DNA of 64,000 nucleotides. Origin: Nitrospira sp. (lineage in GTDB: Bacteria; Nitrospirota; Nitrospiria; Nitrospirales; Nitrospiraceae). Positions 17,619-26,045 of the stretch are shown one piece after another. The translations under genes were made by a program, and so were the position numbers. The notes under the pieces are model-generated. The model was not told the DNA's origin and ran no database searches. It worked only from the letters and a program-made list of their open reading frames with translations. Location of the stretch: assembly GCA_020846195.1 (NCBI GenBank), contig JADLEJ010000023.1:1-64000 (forward strand), read 5' to 3'. The stretch's first letter is position 1; every line of letters begins with the position of its first letter.

Positions 17619-19256
17619 ATGGAATCCATTCTCTACGTCTTTCTCCCCTGTAAGAAGGTCTATCCAATCGGGATCACCTATCTGGCCGACTTCATTCACC
17701 GCCGGAAACCGGAGGTGCGCCAGCAGATCCTCGATCTCTCGCTGTTTCCCGTCTCACAGCGCAGCCAGGCGCTTCGCGATGCGGCAAAGAGCTTTCAGCC
17801 GGACCTGGTCTGTTTCTCCTGGCGGGACATTCAGATCTTCTCGCCGCATGAAGGCGATTCGTCGCTGGAGCATGCGTTCAATTTTTACTTTGCCAGCAAT
17901 CCGCTGAAGCGCGTGGTGGCGTCGTTCGCGGGCGTGCAGCAGCTCTATCGCTATTACAGCCACATCTACAAGATTCTCTCGTATCCCTGGCTGATCCGAA
18001 AAGAGTTCTCGAAGGCGCAGATCATGATCGGGGGCGGCGCCTTTACCGCCTTTGCCGATCAGCTCATCGAAAAATTGCCAGAAGGGACCATCGGCCTGCT
18101 CGGCGAAGGCGAAGATGCGATCCTGAAAGTAATCGAAGGCCGGTCGATTGAAGATGAACGCTATATCGTCAAAGAAGGAGGGAAAGTCCGAAAAGGCCAG
18201 CAGGGATCCCCGGCGCTGCTCGATGCGCTGACCGTCGATCTGCCTTACCTGACCTCGATTTTCCCGCAGCATCGCGAGTTTGCCGGCGAATCGATTGGCG
18301 TGCAGACCAAACGAGGCTGCCCCTACGACTGCGCGTTCTGCCTCTACCCCTACATTGAAGGCAAACGAGTCCGCTATCGTCCGCCTGCCATGGTCGTGAA
18401 AGATATCTCTCAGCACTACCATCAATGGGGGGCGCGGCGGTTCTGGTTTACCGATGCACAGTTCATCACGGGGAAAGAAGCCTACCCGCAATGCACTGAG
18501 ATTCTGGAGCGGATCGTCAGTGAAAAGCTGGACATTGAGTGGTCCGGCTATATCCGCACGTCCCTCATTACGCCTGAACTCGCGAAGTTGATGGTGCGAT
18601 CGGGGGTCGGAGACCTGGAAGTGGCGATTACTTCAGGCTCTCAGGAAGTCCTGAATAACCTCCACATGGGATTCAAGCTGGAGCGCCTTTATGATGGCTG
18701 CCGCTACCTGGCCGAAGCCGGGTTCAGAGGCAAAGTTATCCTGAACTATTCGCTCAATTCTCCCAAAGAAACGGAAGAGACGCTCTTGCAGAGCGTGGAG
18801 TCCTATAAGATGGTCGCGTCGATCCTGGGAGAAGAGCGGGTGTTTCCGCTGATGTTCTTCTTGGGCATCCAGCCCAATACCGATCTGGAACAGCGCCTGC
18901 TCGAAGAGGGCTACCTGTCGGCCGGCTATAATCCCTTGATGCTCACTCCGACGAGCATCCGGAAGCTGCTTTATAATCCAGCCCCCCTCAACGGCTTCAT
19001 TGCCAAGGCCTGCCTCAGGGCATGGGAGCGAAAACAAGGCAGCCGCGATCCTCGGAAATGGTCAGGGTCTCTCTCGCAGAGCGCCGACGCCACTCATCAA
19101 CCGGAAAAGTACGCCGATAAGAGCCTGCTCAAAGGGATCGAAGGGAACTCCGGCCGGGATGCGTTGCTCTCGTTGGAAGAAATTCTCAAATCGCGCAAAA
19201 GCTCGTCTTCTTCCGTAGCCTCGCCCTCCAAATCCTCCGCGACACCCGTTTCCTAA
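17619..19256 (+). CDS. B12-binding-type radical SAM protein
   Basis: A 545-residue radical SAM enzyme. The 4Fe-4S motif is CPYDCAFC (C234, C238, C241), preceded by a Rossmann-like N-terminal domain (~1-190) of the cobalamin-binding type. The DxHxxG cobalamin ligand motif is not evident there. Radical-SAM barrel segments include TDAQFITG, EWSGYIRTSLIT and LEVAITSGSQEVL. The C-terminal ~70 residues are a low-complexity Ser-rich tail. It follows ubiE with a 3-nt gap. Relatives methylate or rearrange lipids, hopanoids or tetrapyrroles; the substrate here cannot be named. Confidence 0.85.
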   Translation: MESILYVFLPCKKVYPIGITYLADFIHRRKPEVRQQILDLSLFPVSQRSQALRDAAKSFQPDLVCFSWRDIQIFSPHEGDSSLEHAFNFYFASNPLKRVVASFAGVQQLYRYYSHIYKILSYPWLIRKEFSKAQIMIGGGAFTAFADQLIEKLPEGTIGLLGEGEDAILKVIEGRSIEDERYIVKEGGKVRKGQQGSPALLDALTVDLPYLTSIFPQHREFAGESIGVQTKRGCPYDCAFCLYPYIEGKRVRYRPPAMVVKDISQHYHQWGARRFWFTDAQFITGKEAYPQCTEILERIVSEKLDIEWSGYIRTSLITPELAKLMVRSGVGDLEVAITSGSQEVLNNLHMGFKLERLYDGCRYLAEAGFRGKVILNYSLNSPKETEETLLQSVESYKMVASILGEERVFPLMFFLGIQPNTDLEQRLLEEGYLSAGYNPLMLTPTSIRKLLYNPAPLNGFIAKACLRAWERKQGSRDPRKWSGSLSQSADATHQPEKYADKSLLKGIEGNSGRDALLSLEEILKSRKSSSSSVASPSKSSATPVS

Positions 19257-19425
19257 ACCGGTTGTTCCCGCGGCAGGCGACTCAGGATCTTCGCCTTGCA
19301 TTCCAGAACGGGCCAATGCTATCATCCGACCTCTTTTATGCTGGGGTCAGTAGGCAACCGTTTGGTTTTTTTGACAATTATGACGGTCACCCACGGCAAA
19401 AAGAGGCCTTGGAGGAGGCGTCTCG

Positions 19426-21525
19426 ATGTATAAGACTATCTATATTCCGGTCGATAACTCCGACCATTCCAATACAGCAGTCGATGTCGGCGTCGAGTTT
19501 GCAAAGACGTTCGGCTCCAAGATTGTCGGCAGCCACGTCTACGCGGCGAAGATGCACGACAAGCGCTTCAAGCAAATGGAAGCCGGCTTGCCCGAGGAGT
19601 ATCACGATGAGCAGGAGCTAGACCGCCAGCGGCAAATCCACGACTCGCTGATCACGCGCGGGCTCCAAATCATCACGGATTCCTATCTCGACTACGTCGA
19701 TAAGAAGTGCAACGAGTCCAACCTTCCCATCGAGCGGAAATCCCTCGAAGGGCGCAATTGGAAGGTCCTCGTCGAAGATATCAATACCAACGCCTACGAT
19801 CTCGTGATCATGGGCGCGCTCGGCGTCGGCGCGGTGAAAGACAGCGTCATCGGCAGCAATACCGAACGCGTGATCCGCCGCATCCGCAACTCGGACATGT
19901 TCATCATCAAGAACACCGAGCCGATGAATAACGGCAAGATCGTCGTGGCAGTAGACGGCAGCCCCTACTCGTTCGGCGGATTGATGACCGGCCTGGCGCT
20001 CGGCAAAGCCTTCAACCGGCCAGTCGAAGTCATCTCGGCCTTCGATCCCTATTTCCACTACGCCGCCTTCCACAGCATTTCCGGAGTCTTGAACGAAGAA
20101 GCCGGCAAGGTCTTCCGCTTCAAGGAACAGGAAAAGCTCCACGAGGAAATCATCGACAGCGGACTGGCCAAGATTTATCAGTCGCATCTCGATATTTCCC
20201 GCGAGATTGCCCAGGCGGAGAAGACCGACGTTAAAACGACGTTGCTCGACGGCAAAGCCTTTGAAAAGATCATCCAGTATGTCCGCAAAGACACTCCGTG
20301 GCTCCTGATCGTCGGCCGCATCGGCGTCCACAGCGATGAGGACATGGATATCGGTAGCAACACGGAAAACCTGTTGCGCAGCGCCGCTTGCAACGTCCTG
20401 GTGTCCAATCGCAAATATGTGCCGCCGATCGATACCCAGGCCGAATACACCATCGCCTGGACGGAAGAAGCGCTGCGGCGGATGGAAAAGATCCCGATCT
20501 TCGCCCGCGGCGTCGCTAAGACGGCGGTCCATCGCTATGCCATCGAAAAAGGCCACACAATCATCAGCAACACGGTTCTCGATATTGCCATCGGCCACAT
20601 TCTCCCGAAAGGGGCCATGGATGCCATGCGCGCGCTCGGTGGCAGTCTGGATGCCGCCGGCATCGATCGCGACAAGATGAAGGCGGACGATTCGGTCGCC
20701 AAGGACCTCATGGGCAATACGCTCAGCGGCATGATGACCGGCATCGTGGAAGAAAAGCCGAAGACCTCTGCTGGCACCCAGGCGTATCTCGACCGCATGA
20801 ACCAGAATTACTTTGTCTGCGACGGCTGCGGCTACATCGGAAAGGGCGAGACCCCGGTGAAATGCCCAGTCTGCTCCGCCGATGGCGACAAGTTCAAACA
20901 GGTCGATAAAACGATTTTTGAAGCCGCCGCCAAAGCCGAAGGCGAGCTGGAAACCGATCTGGCCTATGACGACGTCCCCATGCAATGGACCAAGGACGCC
21001 AAGGAAGCCATTCGCGCGGTTCCGGCCGGATTCCAACGCCGACGCGCCAAGGCCAAAATCGAAAAGAGCGCCAGAAAACTCGGCATGACCACGATCACGC
21101 TGGAATACGCCGCCCCCACGATCAAGGAAGCGGCGGATGAAGACTATCAACCGATTTTCTCGAATAAAGGCACCGGCACCTCGCCCAATGCCGAAGAGAC
21201 GGTCGCTGCGGCGGCCAACGGCACGAACGGAACCAATGGCGAACAGGCCAATGGAAACGGCTCGGCTAAAGCCGAGGCGTCCCCGTTTACCTGGAGCGCG
21301 GATGCTCAGGCCAGGCTGGAACGGGCTCCTGAAGGGTTCATGCGGGACTGCACGAAGGCCTTGATCGAGAAACATGCGGAAAAGATCGGCGCGAGTCTCA
21401 TCACGGCTGAAGTCGCGAACGAAGGCATCGAACAGGCCAAGGGTTATATGGCCGATGCGATGAAGACCGGCAATCTAAAAGACATGATTGCCAATCTGAC
21501 CGGCGCGAAGTCCGGGGCCAACTGA
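19426..21525 (+). CDS. Tandem universal-stress protein fused to rubredoxin-like and PCP_red domains
   Basis: A 699-residue fusion. USP1 (~1-162) and USP2 (~170-327) both end in the nucleotide-binding pattern G-x2-G-x8/9-GSNTE. Three PCP_red-type modules (the C-terminal domain of protochlorophyllide reductase subunit B) follow at ~344-387 (WTEEALRRMEKIPIFARG), ~519-561 and ~621-664. Between the first and second is a four-Cys rubredoxin/zinc-ribbon module C465/C468/C480/C483 (CDGCGY...CPVC). An Asn/Gly-rich linker lies at ~597-613. GGAGGAGG precedes the ATG. It overlaps the next radical SAM gene by one nt. Likely a cytoplasmic redox or stress scaffold working with that enzyme; this is inference. 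Confidence 0.88.
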   Translation: MYKTIYIPVDNSDHSNTAVDVGVEFAKTFGSKIVGSHVYAAKMHDKRFKQMEAGLPEEYHDEQELDRQRQIHDSLITRGLQIITDSYLDYVDKKCNESNLPIERKSLEGRNWKVLVEDINTNAYDLVIMGALGVGAVKDSVIGSNTERVIRRIRNSDMFIIKNTEPMNNGKIVVAVDGSPYSFGGLMTGLALGKAFNRPVEVISAFDPYFHYAAFHSISGVLNEEAGKVFRFKEQEKLHEEIIDSGLAKIYQSHLDISREIAQAEKTDVKTTLLDGKAFEKIIQYVRKDTPWLLIVGRIGVHSDEDMDIGSNTENLLRSAACNVLVSNRKYVPPIDTQAEYTIAWTEEALRRMEKIPIFARGVAKTAVHRYAIEKGHTIISNTVLDIAIGHILPKGAMDAMRALGGSLDAAGIDRDKMKADDSVAKDLMGNTLSGMMTGIVEEKPKTSAGTQAYLDRMNQNYFVCDGCGYIGKGETPVKCPVCSADGDKFKQVDKTIFEAAAKAEGELETDLAYDDVPMQWTKDAKEAIRAVPAGFQRRRAKAKIEKSARKLGMTTITLEYAAPTIKEAADEDYQPIFSNKGTGTSPNAEETVAAAANGTNGTNGEQANGNGSAKAEASPFTWSADAQARLERAPEGFMRDCTKALIEKHAEKIGASLITAEVANEGIEQAKGYMADAMKTGNLKDMIANLTGAKSGAN

Positions 21526-22928
21526 TGGGCAAGTCGCTCCCGATCCTGAACATCCCGTCTTTGTCGGGTGCCTTGGGATCGCTTCAACAGCAGATCACGC
21601 AATTCATGACTCCCGGCCCGAAGGGCGAGGGTGTGCATGACGGCCGGACGGTCGATGACTTCAAGCCCTATCTTGTCGCGCTCAACCTGACCAAGCGCTG
21701 CAACCTCAAGTGCGATCACTGCTACCTGGACGCCACCACCAAGTCGGCCGGGGGCGATGACGAGCTCTCCACTGAAGAATGCTACAAGCTCATCGATCAG
21801 ATCGCTGAAGTGAATAAGGGCTGCCTGCTGGTCATTACCGGCGGAGAGCCGCTGGTTCGCCCCGACATCCTCGACATTGCCCGCCATGCGGTGAAGCTCG
21901 GCTTCATGGTCGTCTTCGGCACTAACGGCATGCTCATCAACGACCAGATGGCGAAGACCTTGGTCGAGATTGGCGTCATGGGCGTCGGCATCAGTATCGA
22001 TTCGCTCGATGCCGCCAAACACAACTCTTTCCGAGGCGTCCCGGGAGCCTGGGAAGCCGCCGTCGCCGGCATTGAAGCCAGCAAACGGAATGGCCTCCAA
22101 TTCCAAGTCCATTTCAGCGCGCAGCCGATGAACTATCAGGAGCTGCCGGCGGTCATCGAATGGTCGCATCAGCTCGGCGCGCGGGTGCTCAACGTGTTTT
22201 TCATGGTCTGCACCGGCCGCGGCGAAGAGCTCACGGACATCACCCCAGCGCAATATGAAGAAGTCTTGGGCTATCTGATCGACTGCCAGGACAACTATAA
22301 AGGCATGCTGGTGCGCGCCCGTTGCGCGCCTCACTTCAAGCGCCTGGCATATGAGAAGGACCCGAACTCTCCCATCACGAAAGCCACCGGCTACATGGGC
22401 GGCGGCTGCCTCGCCGGGACGAACTATGCGCGCGTGACCCCGAACGGCGAGTTGACGCCCTGTCCGTATATGCCGCTCTCCGCCGGCAATGTCCGTCAGA
22501 ACAGCTTTGTGGATTTGTGGGAAAAATCGGATGTCTTCAATTCTTTCCGCTATCCGCAACTCAAGGGAAAATGCGGAGACTGCGAATATACCGACATCTG
22601 CGGCGGCTGCCGCGCCCGCCCGTACGTCGATCACGGCGACTGGCTGGATGAAGACGAGTGGTGTCTCTACACCCCCAAGGGTGGAGAAAAAATTAAAGTC
22701 GCCTTCAACGTCGCGGAAGAATCCGCCATTCCCTGGGACGAGGCCTCGGAGCTGCGCCTGAGCCGCATTCCCTATTTCCTCCGCGCCATGGTGAAAAAGG
22801 GCGTCGAGAAGCACGCCCGCGAGAACAATGTCCCCCTGATCACCATCGAGCTGATGGAAGAACTCCGGAAAAAGCGATTCGGCAACGACGCGCCCGTCTT
22901 CAATTTCGACATGAAGGGGAAGGAGTGA
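21525..22928 (+). CDS. Radical SAM/SPASM enzyme with C-terminal PCP_red domain
   Basis: A 467-residue enzyme. The radical SAM cluster motif is CNLKCDHC (C59, C63, C66), followed by TGGEPLVRPD and SIDSLD. The body resembles the AhbD/NirJ heme-modifying branch (for example FFMVCTGRGEEL). A SPASM-type auxiliary cluster region contains GGGCLAGTNY, LTPCPYMPL, and KCGDCEYTDICGGCRARPY. The C-terminal ~50 residues (IPWDEASELRLSRIPYFLR and on) are a PCP_red module like those in the preceding protein. Start ATG overlaps the preceding stop (TGATG). The shared PCP_red modules suggest the two proteins act together, perhaps on a tetrapyrrole or peptide; not proven. Confidence 0.88.
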   Translation: MGKSLPILNIPSLSGALGSLQQQITQFMTPGPKGEGVHDGRTVDDFKPYLVALNLTKRCNLKCDHCYLDATTKSAGGDDELSTEECYKLIDQIAEVNKGCLLVITGGEPLVRPDILDIARHAVKLGFMVVFGTNGMLINDQMAKTLVEIGVMGVGISIDSLDAAKHNSFRGVPGAWEAAVAGIEASKRNGLQFQVHFSAQPMNYQELPAVIEWSHQLGARVLNVFFMVCTGRGEELTDITPAQYEEVLGYLIDCQDNYKGMLVRARCAPHFKRLAYEKDPNSPITKATGYMGGGCLAGTNYARVTPNGELTPCPYMPLSAGNVRQNSFVDLWEKSDVFNSFRYPQLKGKCGDCEYTDICGGCRARPYVDHGDWLDEDEWCLYTPKGGEKIKVAFNVAEESAIPWDEASELRLSRIPYFLRAMVKKGVEKHARENNVPLITIELMEELRKKRFGNDAPVFNFDMKGKE

Positions 22929-22975
22929 GGCGGCTGCGCGGATAATCGCCGTGGCGCTCCCCTCCTGATCGCTCT

Positions 22976-23485
22976 ATGGACAGCCTCCAAAGCATCACCA
23001 CCGATCTGAACATCCTGATTCCGATCGTCAATCACTGGTTCCATCTGCTGTCCGCAATCATTTGGATCGGCGGACTGGCGTTTCTCGTCATGGCCGTGAC
23101 CCCAGGCCTGAAGAAAGCCGTCGCCAAAGAGCAGATCAAGCCGATCAGCGATGCGTTTTACCAGCACTATAAGAAAATCGCGGGCATCCTGTTGGTGGTG
23201 CTGCTGTTTACCGGCGGCGTCAATCTGCATTACGTCAATCAGGTGATGACGTCGCAGACACAGCTCGGGATTCAACACAACGCCAAGTATCTGACCATCT
23301 TCTTCATCAAGCTCGGACTGGTTCTCTGCTTACTGACACTGTTTCTCTACACAGTCATCTTCAAATCCGACGATGACGCCGAGGATGACGAGGACTACGA
23401 AGTCATCCCCTATCAACGCGCGGCTCTCTGGATGGGCTTTTTCATCGTCCTCTGCGCCGCAGCGATGAAACACCTGCACCTATAA
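22976..23485 (+). CDS. CopD-like four-helix membrane protein
   Basis: A 169-residue inner-membrane protein with four hydrophobic helices. Histidines sit in the first helix (NHWFHLLSAIIWIGGLAF), the second (HYKKIAGILLVVLLFTGG) and at the C-terminus (MKHLHL). This pattern recalls CopD-family or heme-b-binding membrane proteins, where paired histidines can ligate heme or copper. An acidic loop (DDDAEDDEDYE) lies between helices 3 and 4. It is 47 nt downstream of the radical SAM gene in the same direction and probably part of that cluster. Function is inference. Confidence 0.75.
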   Translation: MDSLQSITTDLNILIPIVNHWFHLLSAIIWIGGLAFLVMAVTPGLKKAVAKEQIKPISDAFYQHYKKIAGILLVVLLFTGGVNLHYVNQVMTSQTQLGIQHNAKYLTIFFIKLGLVLCLLTLFLYTVIFKSDDDAEDDEDYEVIPYQRAALWMGFFIVLCAAAMKHLHL

Positions 23486-24004
23486 TTCCTTCGACCGCGC
23501 TCGCACTGTATCGAAGCAGATAGCGCTCGTACTGCTTCAGATACATCGGATTGCCTTCGATTACTTCTCCTCCAGAAGAATCATCGCCGCTTCATTTTCG
23601 CATCATAAGAAATCAACGCTTTAGAACTCATTCGTCCTGATGCGCATAGCGACCCACCTGGTACGTCCATTGCTTTACCACCTAAGTAGTCGCTGCTCTT
23701 CCGCATACACGGTCGAAGAAAGGATTATCCATTTTCACCATGACGCCCTGCCCGCTCATTGCTCCATTCGATTTGCTATGGCATGGCGCGACGCCGCCAG
23801 TTACGCACCTTGTCTCTGAGGGTTCCCCTCTGCGGGGTGATGCTGCTTTTGGATTGTGCCCATCCAGAAGCACGCTGGCGCCTTCGTCCATGACCATGCG
23901 CGCCGTGCCTCCGAAAGGAGGCACGGCCTATCCCGATCGGCTGCCTCAAACAGACTCCTTCTTGCGCTCGTATCTATCGCCTTCCCAATGAAAGGATTAC
24001 TGCG
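23486..24004. other. Intergenic region, 519 bp, one strong hairpin
   Basis: No supportable gene. Open frames here (for example 23740-23991) have no Shine-Dalgarno and no recognisable protein features. The only structure seen is the hairpin at 23902-23927. Confidence 0.55.
23902..23927. repeat. Perfect 11-bp GC-rich hairpin with GAAA loop
   Basis: GCCGTGCCTCC and GGAGGCACGGC are exact reverse complements around a GAAA tetraloop. No T-tract follows on either strand, so it is not a typical terminator. Confidence 0.7.
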
Positions 24005-24463
24005 ATGATGACCAATCTTCATGCAACATCGACCTCAGAGAAGACCTTGCTGTCTGAACCGCTTCAATCTCAAACCGATCCGCAACAGATGTCTTCGCAT
24101 CGCAACCCGACCACCAGCTTGACTATCACGCTTCCCGTGCAACTGGTCAACCAACTGCGGGATGCCGCCTATTGGACCCCCCACACCACACTGGCTTGGC
24201 TTGTGGAAGATGCCCTTCGCGCCATTCTCGCGACTATGGAAATCGCAAACCGACGCCCATTTCCCCCTCGTGAGCAGGAATTAAAAGCTGGCCGCCCACG
24301 CGGAATACGAGGGATCCAGCAAACCAAAGCGCTCTTGATACGGCAACTAGCGGCTAACAGAGCGACAGAAGTGCCGCCGGAGCAATGGTCCACGCCACTG
24401 AAAAAACTCGTGCTGAATGGACGAGCCCTCGCGACCGACGCAGGAGAGCGCACGAGGAACTAA
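24005..24463 (+). CDS. Hypothetical protein, possible ribbon-helix-helix DNA-binding domain
   Basis: A 152-residue protein. The core [39 protein letters not shown] has the strand-helix-helix pattern of ribbon-helix-helix proteins, followed by a basic region ([10 protein letters not shown]). AAAGGA lies eight nt upstream of the ATG. No toxin gene is adjacent. It stands alone between a gene-poor stretch and convergent genes. Role as a small transcriptional regulator or orphan antitoxin is only inference. Confidence 0.6.
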   Translation: MMTNLHATSTSEKTLLSEPLQSQTDPQQMSSHRNPTTSLTITLPVQLVNQLRDAAYWTPHTTLAWLVEDALRAILATMEIANRRPFPPREQELKAGRPRGIRGIQQTKALLIRQLAANRATEVPPEQWSTPLKKLVLNGRALATDAGERTRN

Positions 24464-24510
24464 GAGTCTCGCGGATCCATTTCTTCACAGGAAGTTCAGC
24501 GAACAAACGA

Positions 24511-25272
24511 CTAGGAGGTGCGCTGGCTGGAGAAGGCACGCTTGAACACAGTCTTGAGCCCGAAATACGCGAACGAATCTTTCAGATTCGAATAGAGGCG
24601 GTGGAACCGGCCCATCTCAGGATTCGTCACATATTCCATGGTCAACGCCACCCGCTCCTCGCCTTCCGCCAGCGGAGTGACCGCGTGCCAGAGCTTGTCG
24701 CCGTTGAAAATCACCATGTCGCCGGGCTCGGTGATAAGCTCCAGGTGCTGCGTTTCTTTCGACGGATCGTCCTTGAATAGGTCGCACACCAGCTTGCAGT
24801 GCGACGACCGATCAACCATTCCCATCAAAATCGTGTAGCGCGCGCCCTTGTAGTACGACGTATCGTAATGAAACCCGATATGGTCGCCCGGCTCCGTATA
24901 GTAATAGAGCGCGCAAGAATGCGGATCGTTATCGGGACAGAGCAGCAGATTCGCGTGAACCAGCCGGTTGAGAAAGTCGCGATAGGCGGACGACCGGTAG
25001 AGATCGAGAAACAGCGGCGCCTGTTCCTGCACCGTATAGTAGCTGACACTCCCGCCCTTCTTGTGGCCGGGAATATAGTTCCGGTTGATGCGCGGCTTGA
25101 GCCCCTCCACCTGCGGGACAAAGGCCGATTCGACAAATGCGCGCGGGAGAAACTGCTTAATGACGAGGAACTCATTCTGATCCCAATAGGTCTTGTGCAA
25201 CCGGTCGAAATCGAGCGCGGCCACGGCCCGATCCACGGCTTCCGTCACTGACATTATGCCGGTCGTTTGCAT
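24511..25272 (-). CDS. 2-oxoglutarate/Fe(II)-dependent oxygenase-like protein
   Basis: A 253-residue jelly-roll oxygenase candidate. The iron motif is visible as HYD in GDHIGFHYDTSYY, with the distal His in DKLWHAVTPL and the 2-oxoglutarate-binding Arg in ERVALTMEYV. GGAGGG lies seven nt before the ATG. It is 62 nt downstream of lolA in the same direction and may be the last gene of that operon. Substrate unknown. Confidence 0.8.
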   Translation of the reverse strand: MQTTGIMSVTEAVDRAVAALDFDRLHKTYWDQNEFLVIKQFLPRAFVESAFVPQVEGLKPRINRNYIPGHKKGGSVSYYTVQEQAPLFLDLYRSSAYRDFLNRLVHANLLLCPDNDPHSCALYYYTEPGDHIGFHYDTSYYKGARYTILMGMVDRSSHCKLVCDLFKDDPSKETQHLELITEPGDMVIFNGDKLWHAVTPLAEGEERVALTMEYVTNPEMGRFHRLYSNLKDSFAYFGLKTVFKRAFSSQRTS

Positions 25273-25334
25273 CGCATGCCCTCCGCCTCTCGCATCACTC
25301 GCCAGACGATCCCAATTGGACGCACCGGAGCCGG

Positions 25335-26045
25335 CTAATTCAACACCGGGGCTTTGACCACTTCCACGTCGGCCGGCGTCTTGAACTCGAACACCTCTTC
25401 TCCCAATCCAAGATTCGGCTTCAGCGACGAAAACTCGAACGTCGCCACATTCCCACTGATCTCATGCAGCCACACCGTGCGGATAAAATAGGTCTTGGGA
25501 AACACTTCCACGACGATCCGCTGCACATGCCTGGACGAATCCAACTCGCGGCCTTTCGGCACCAGACTCAGCAGGCGAATGCCGCCGACCCCGCGCTCTT
25601 TCCCGGTCGCTGGAGAAACGTCAAACGACTCTTCGAGCTTCGCCGCTCCTTGCAGCAATTCCAACGGCGCCTGGGACGCCGCCATATGCGTGAGCTTGCC
25701 GATGAGCACCTGCTTATGCTCCGGCACATACACTTTGACATCGTCGTGATTCACATAAATCTGCTCATTGGCCGGATCGAGATAGTCCCATCGCAACCGC
25801 CCCGGCTTCTTGATGTACACCTTACCAGAGGATGTCACTGGCCGTTCAAACCCTTCGATCCTGGTCTTTTGCGTAAAGTCCGCCTGAAGGTCTTTCGTCT
25901 TTTCATACCGAGCCTGCAGCTGCTTCACCACCTCATGGATTTCCTGCATCGCCTTTTCATCCGGCGCCCCCTCGGCGCTCCACAACGGCCCGGCCGGCGT
26001 ACAGGCAACCATCGCAACGAACAGCCACACTTTCCATGCACTCAT
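25335..26045 (-). CDS. lolA: Outer-membrane lipoprotein carrier protein LolA
   Basis: Periplasmic chaperone that carries lipoproteins from LolCDE to the outer membrane. Seen: an N-terminal signal peptide (about residues 1-23, ending near LWSAEG), then the LolA pattern LQARYEKTKDLQADFTQKT, SSGKVYIKKPGRLRWDY and DDVKVYVPEHKQV. The mature length (~210 residues) fits the family. The ATG overlaps the ftsK stop by four nt (ATGA), so translation is coupled. Its presence fits a two-membrane cell envelope. Confidence 0.92.
   Translation of the reverse strand: MSAWKVWLFVAMVACTPAGPLWSAEGAPDEKAMQEIHEVVKQLQARYEKTKDLQADFTQKTRIEGFERPVTSSGKVYIKKPGRLRWDYLDPANEQIYVNHDDVKVYVPEHKQVLIGKLTHMAASQAPLELLQGAAKLEESFDVSPATGKERGVGGIRLLSLVPKGRELDSSRHVQRIVVEVFPKTYFIRTVWLHEISGNVATFEFSSLKPNLGLGEEVFEFKTPADVEVVKAPVLN

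Noticed and set aside
19371..19400. TTGACA upstream of the USP fusion as a sigma70 promoter
   Set aside because: No acceptable -10 at 16-18 nt spacing.
19618..21375. 585-codon minus-strand open frame opposite the USP fusion
   Set aside because: Antisense shadow; the plus-strand protein has unambiguous domains.
23740..23991. 83-codon plus-strand frame in the intergenic region
   Set aside because: No Shine-Dalgarno, no promoter, no protein pattern, and it contains the perfect hairpin.
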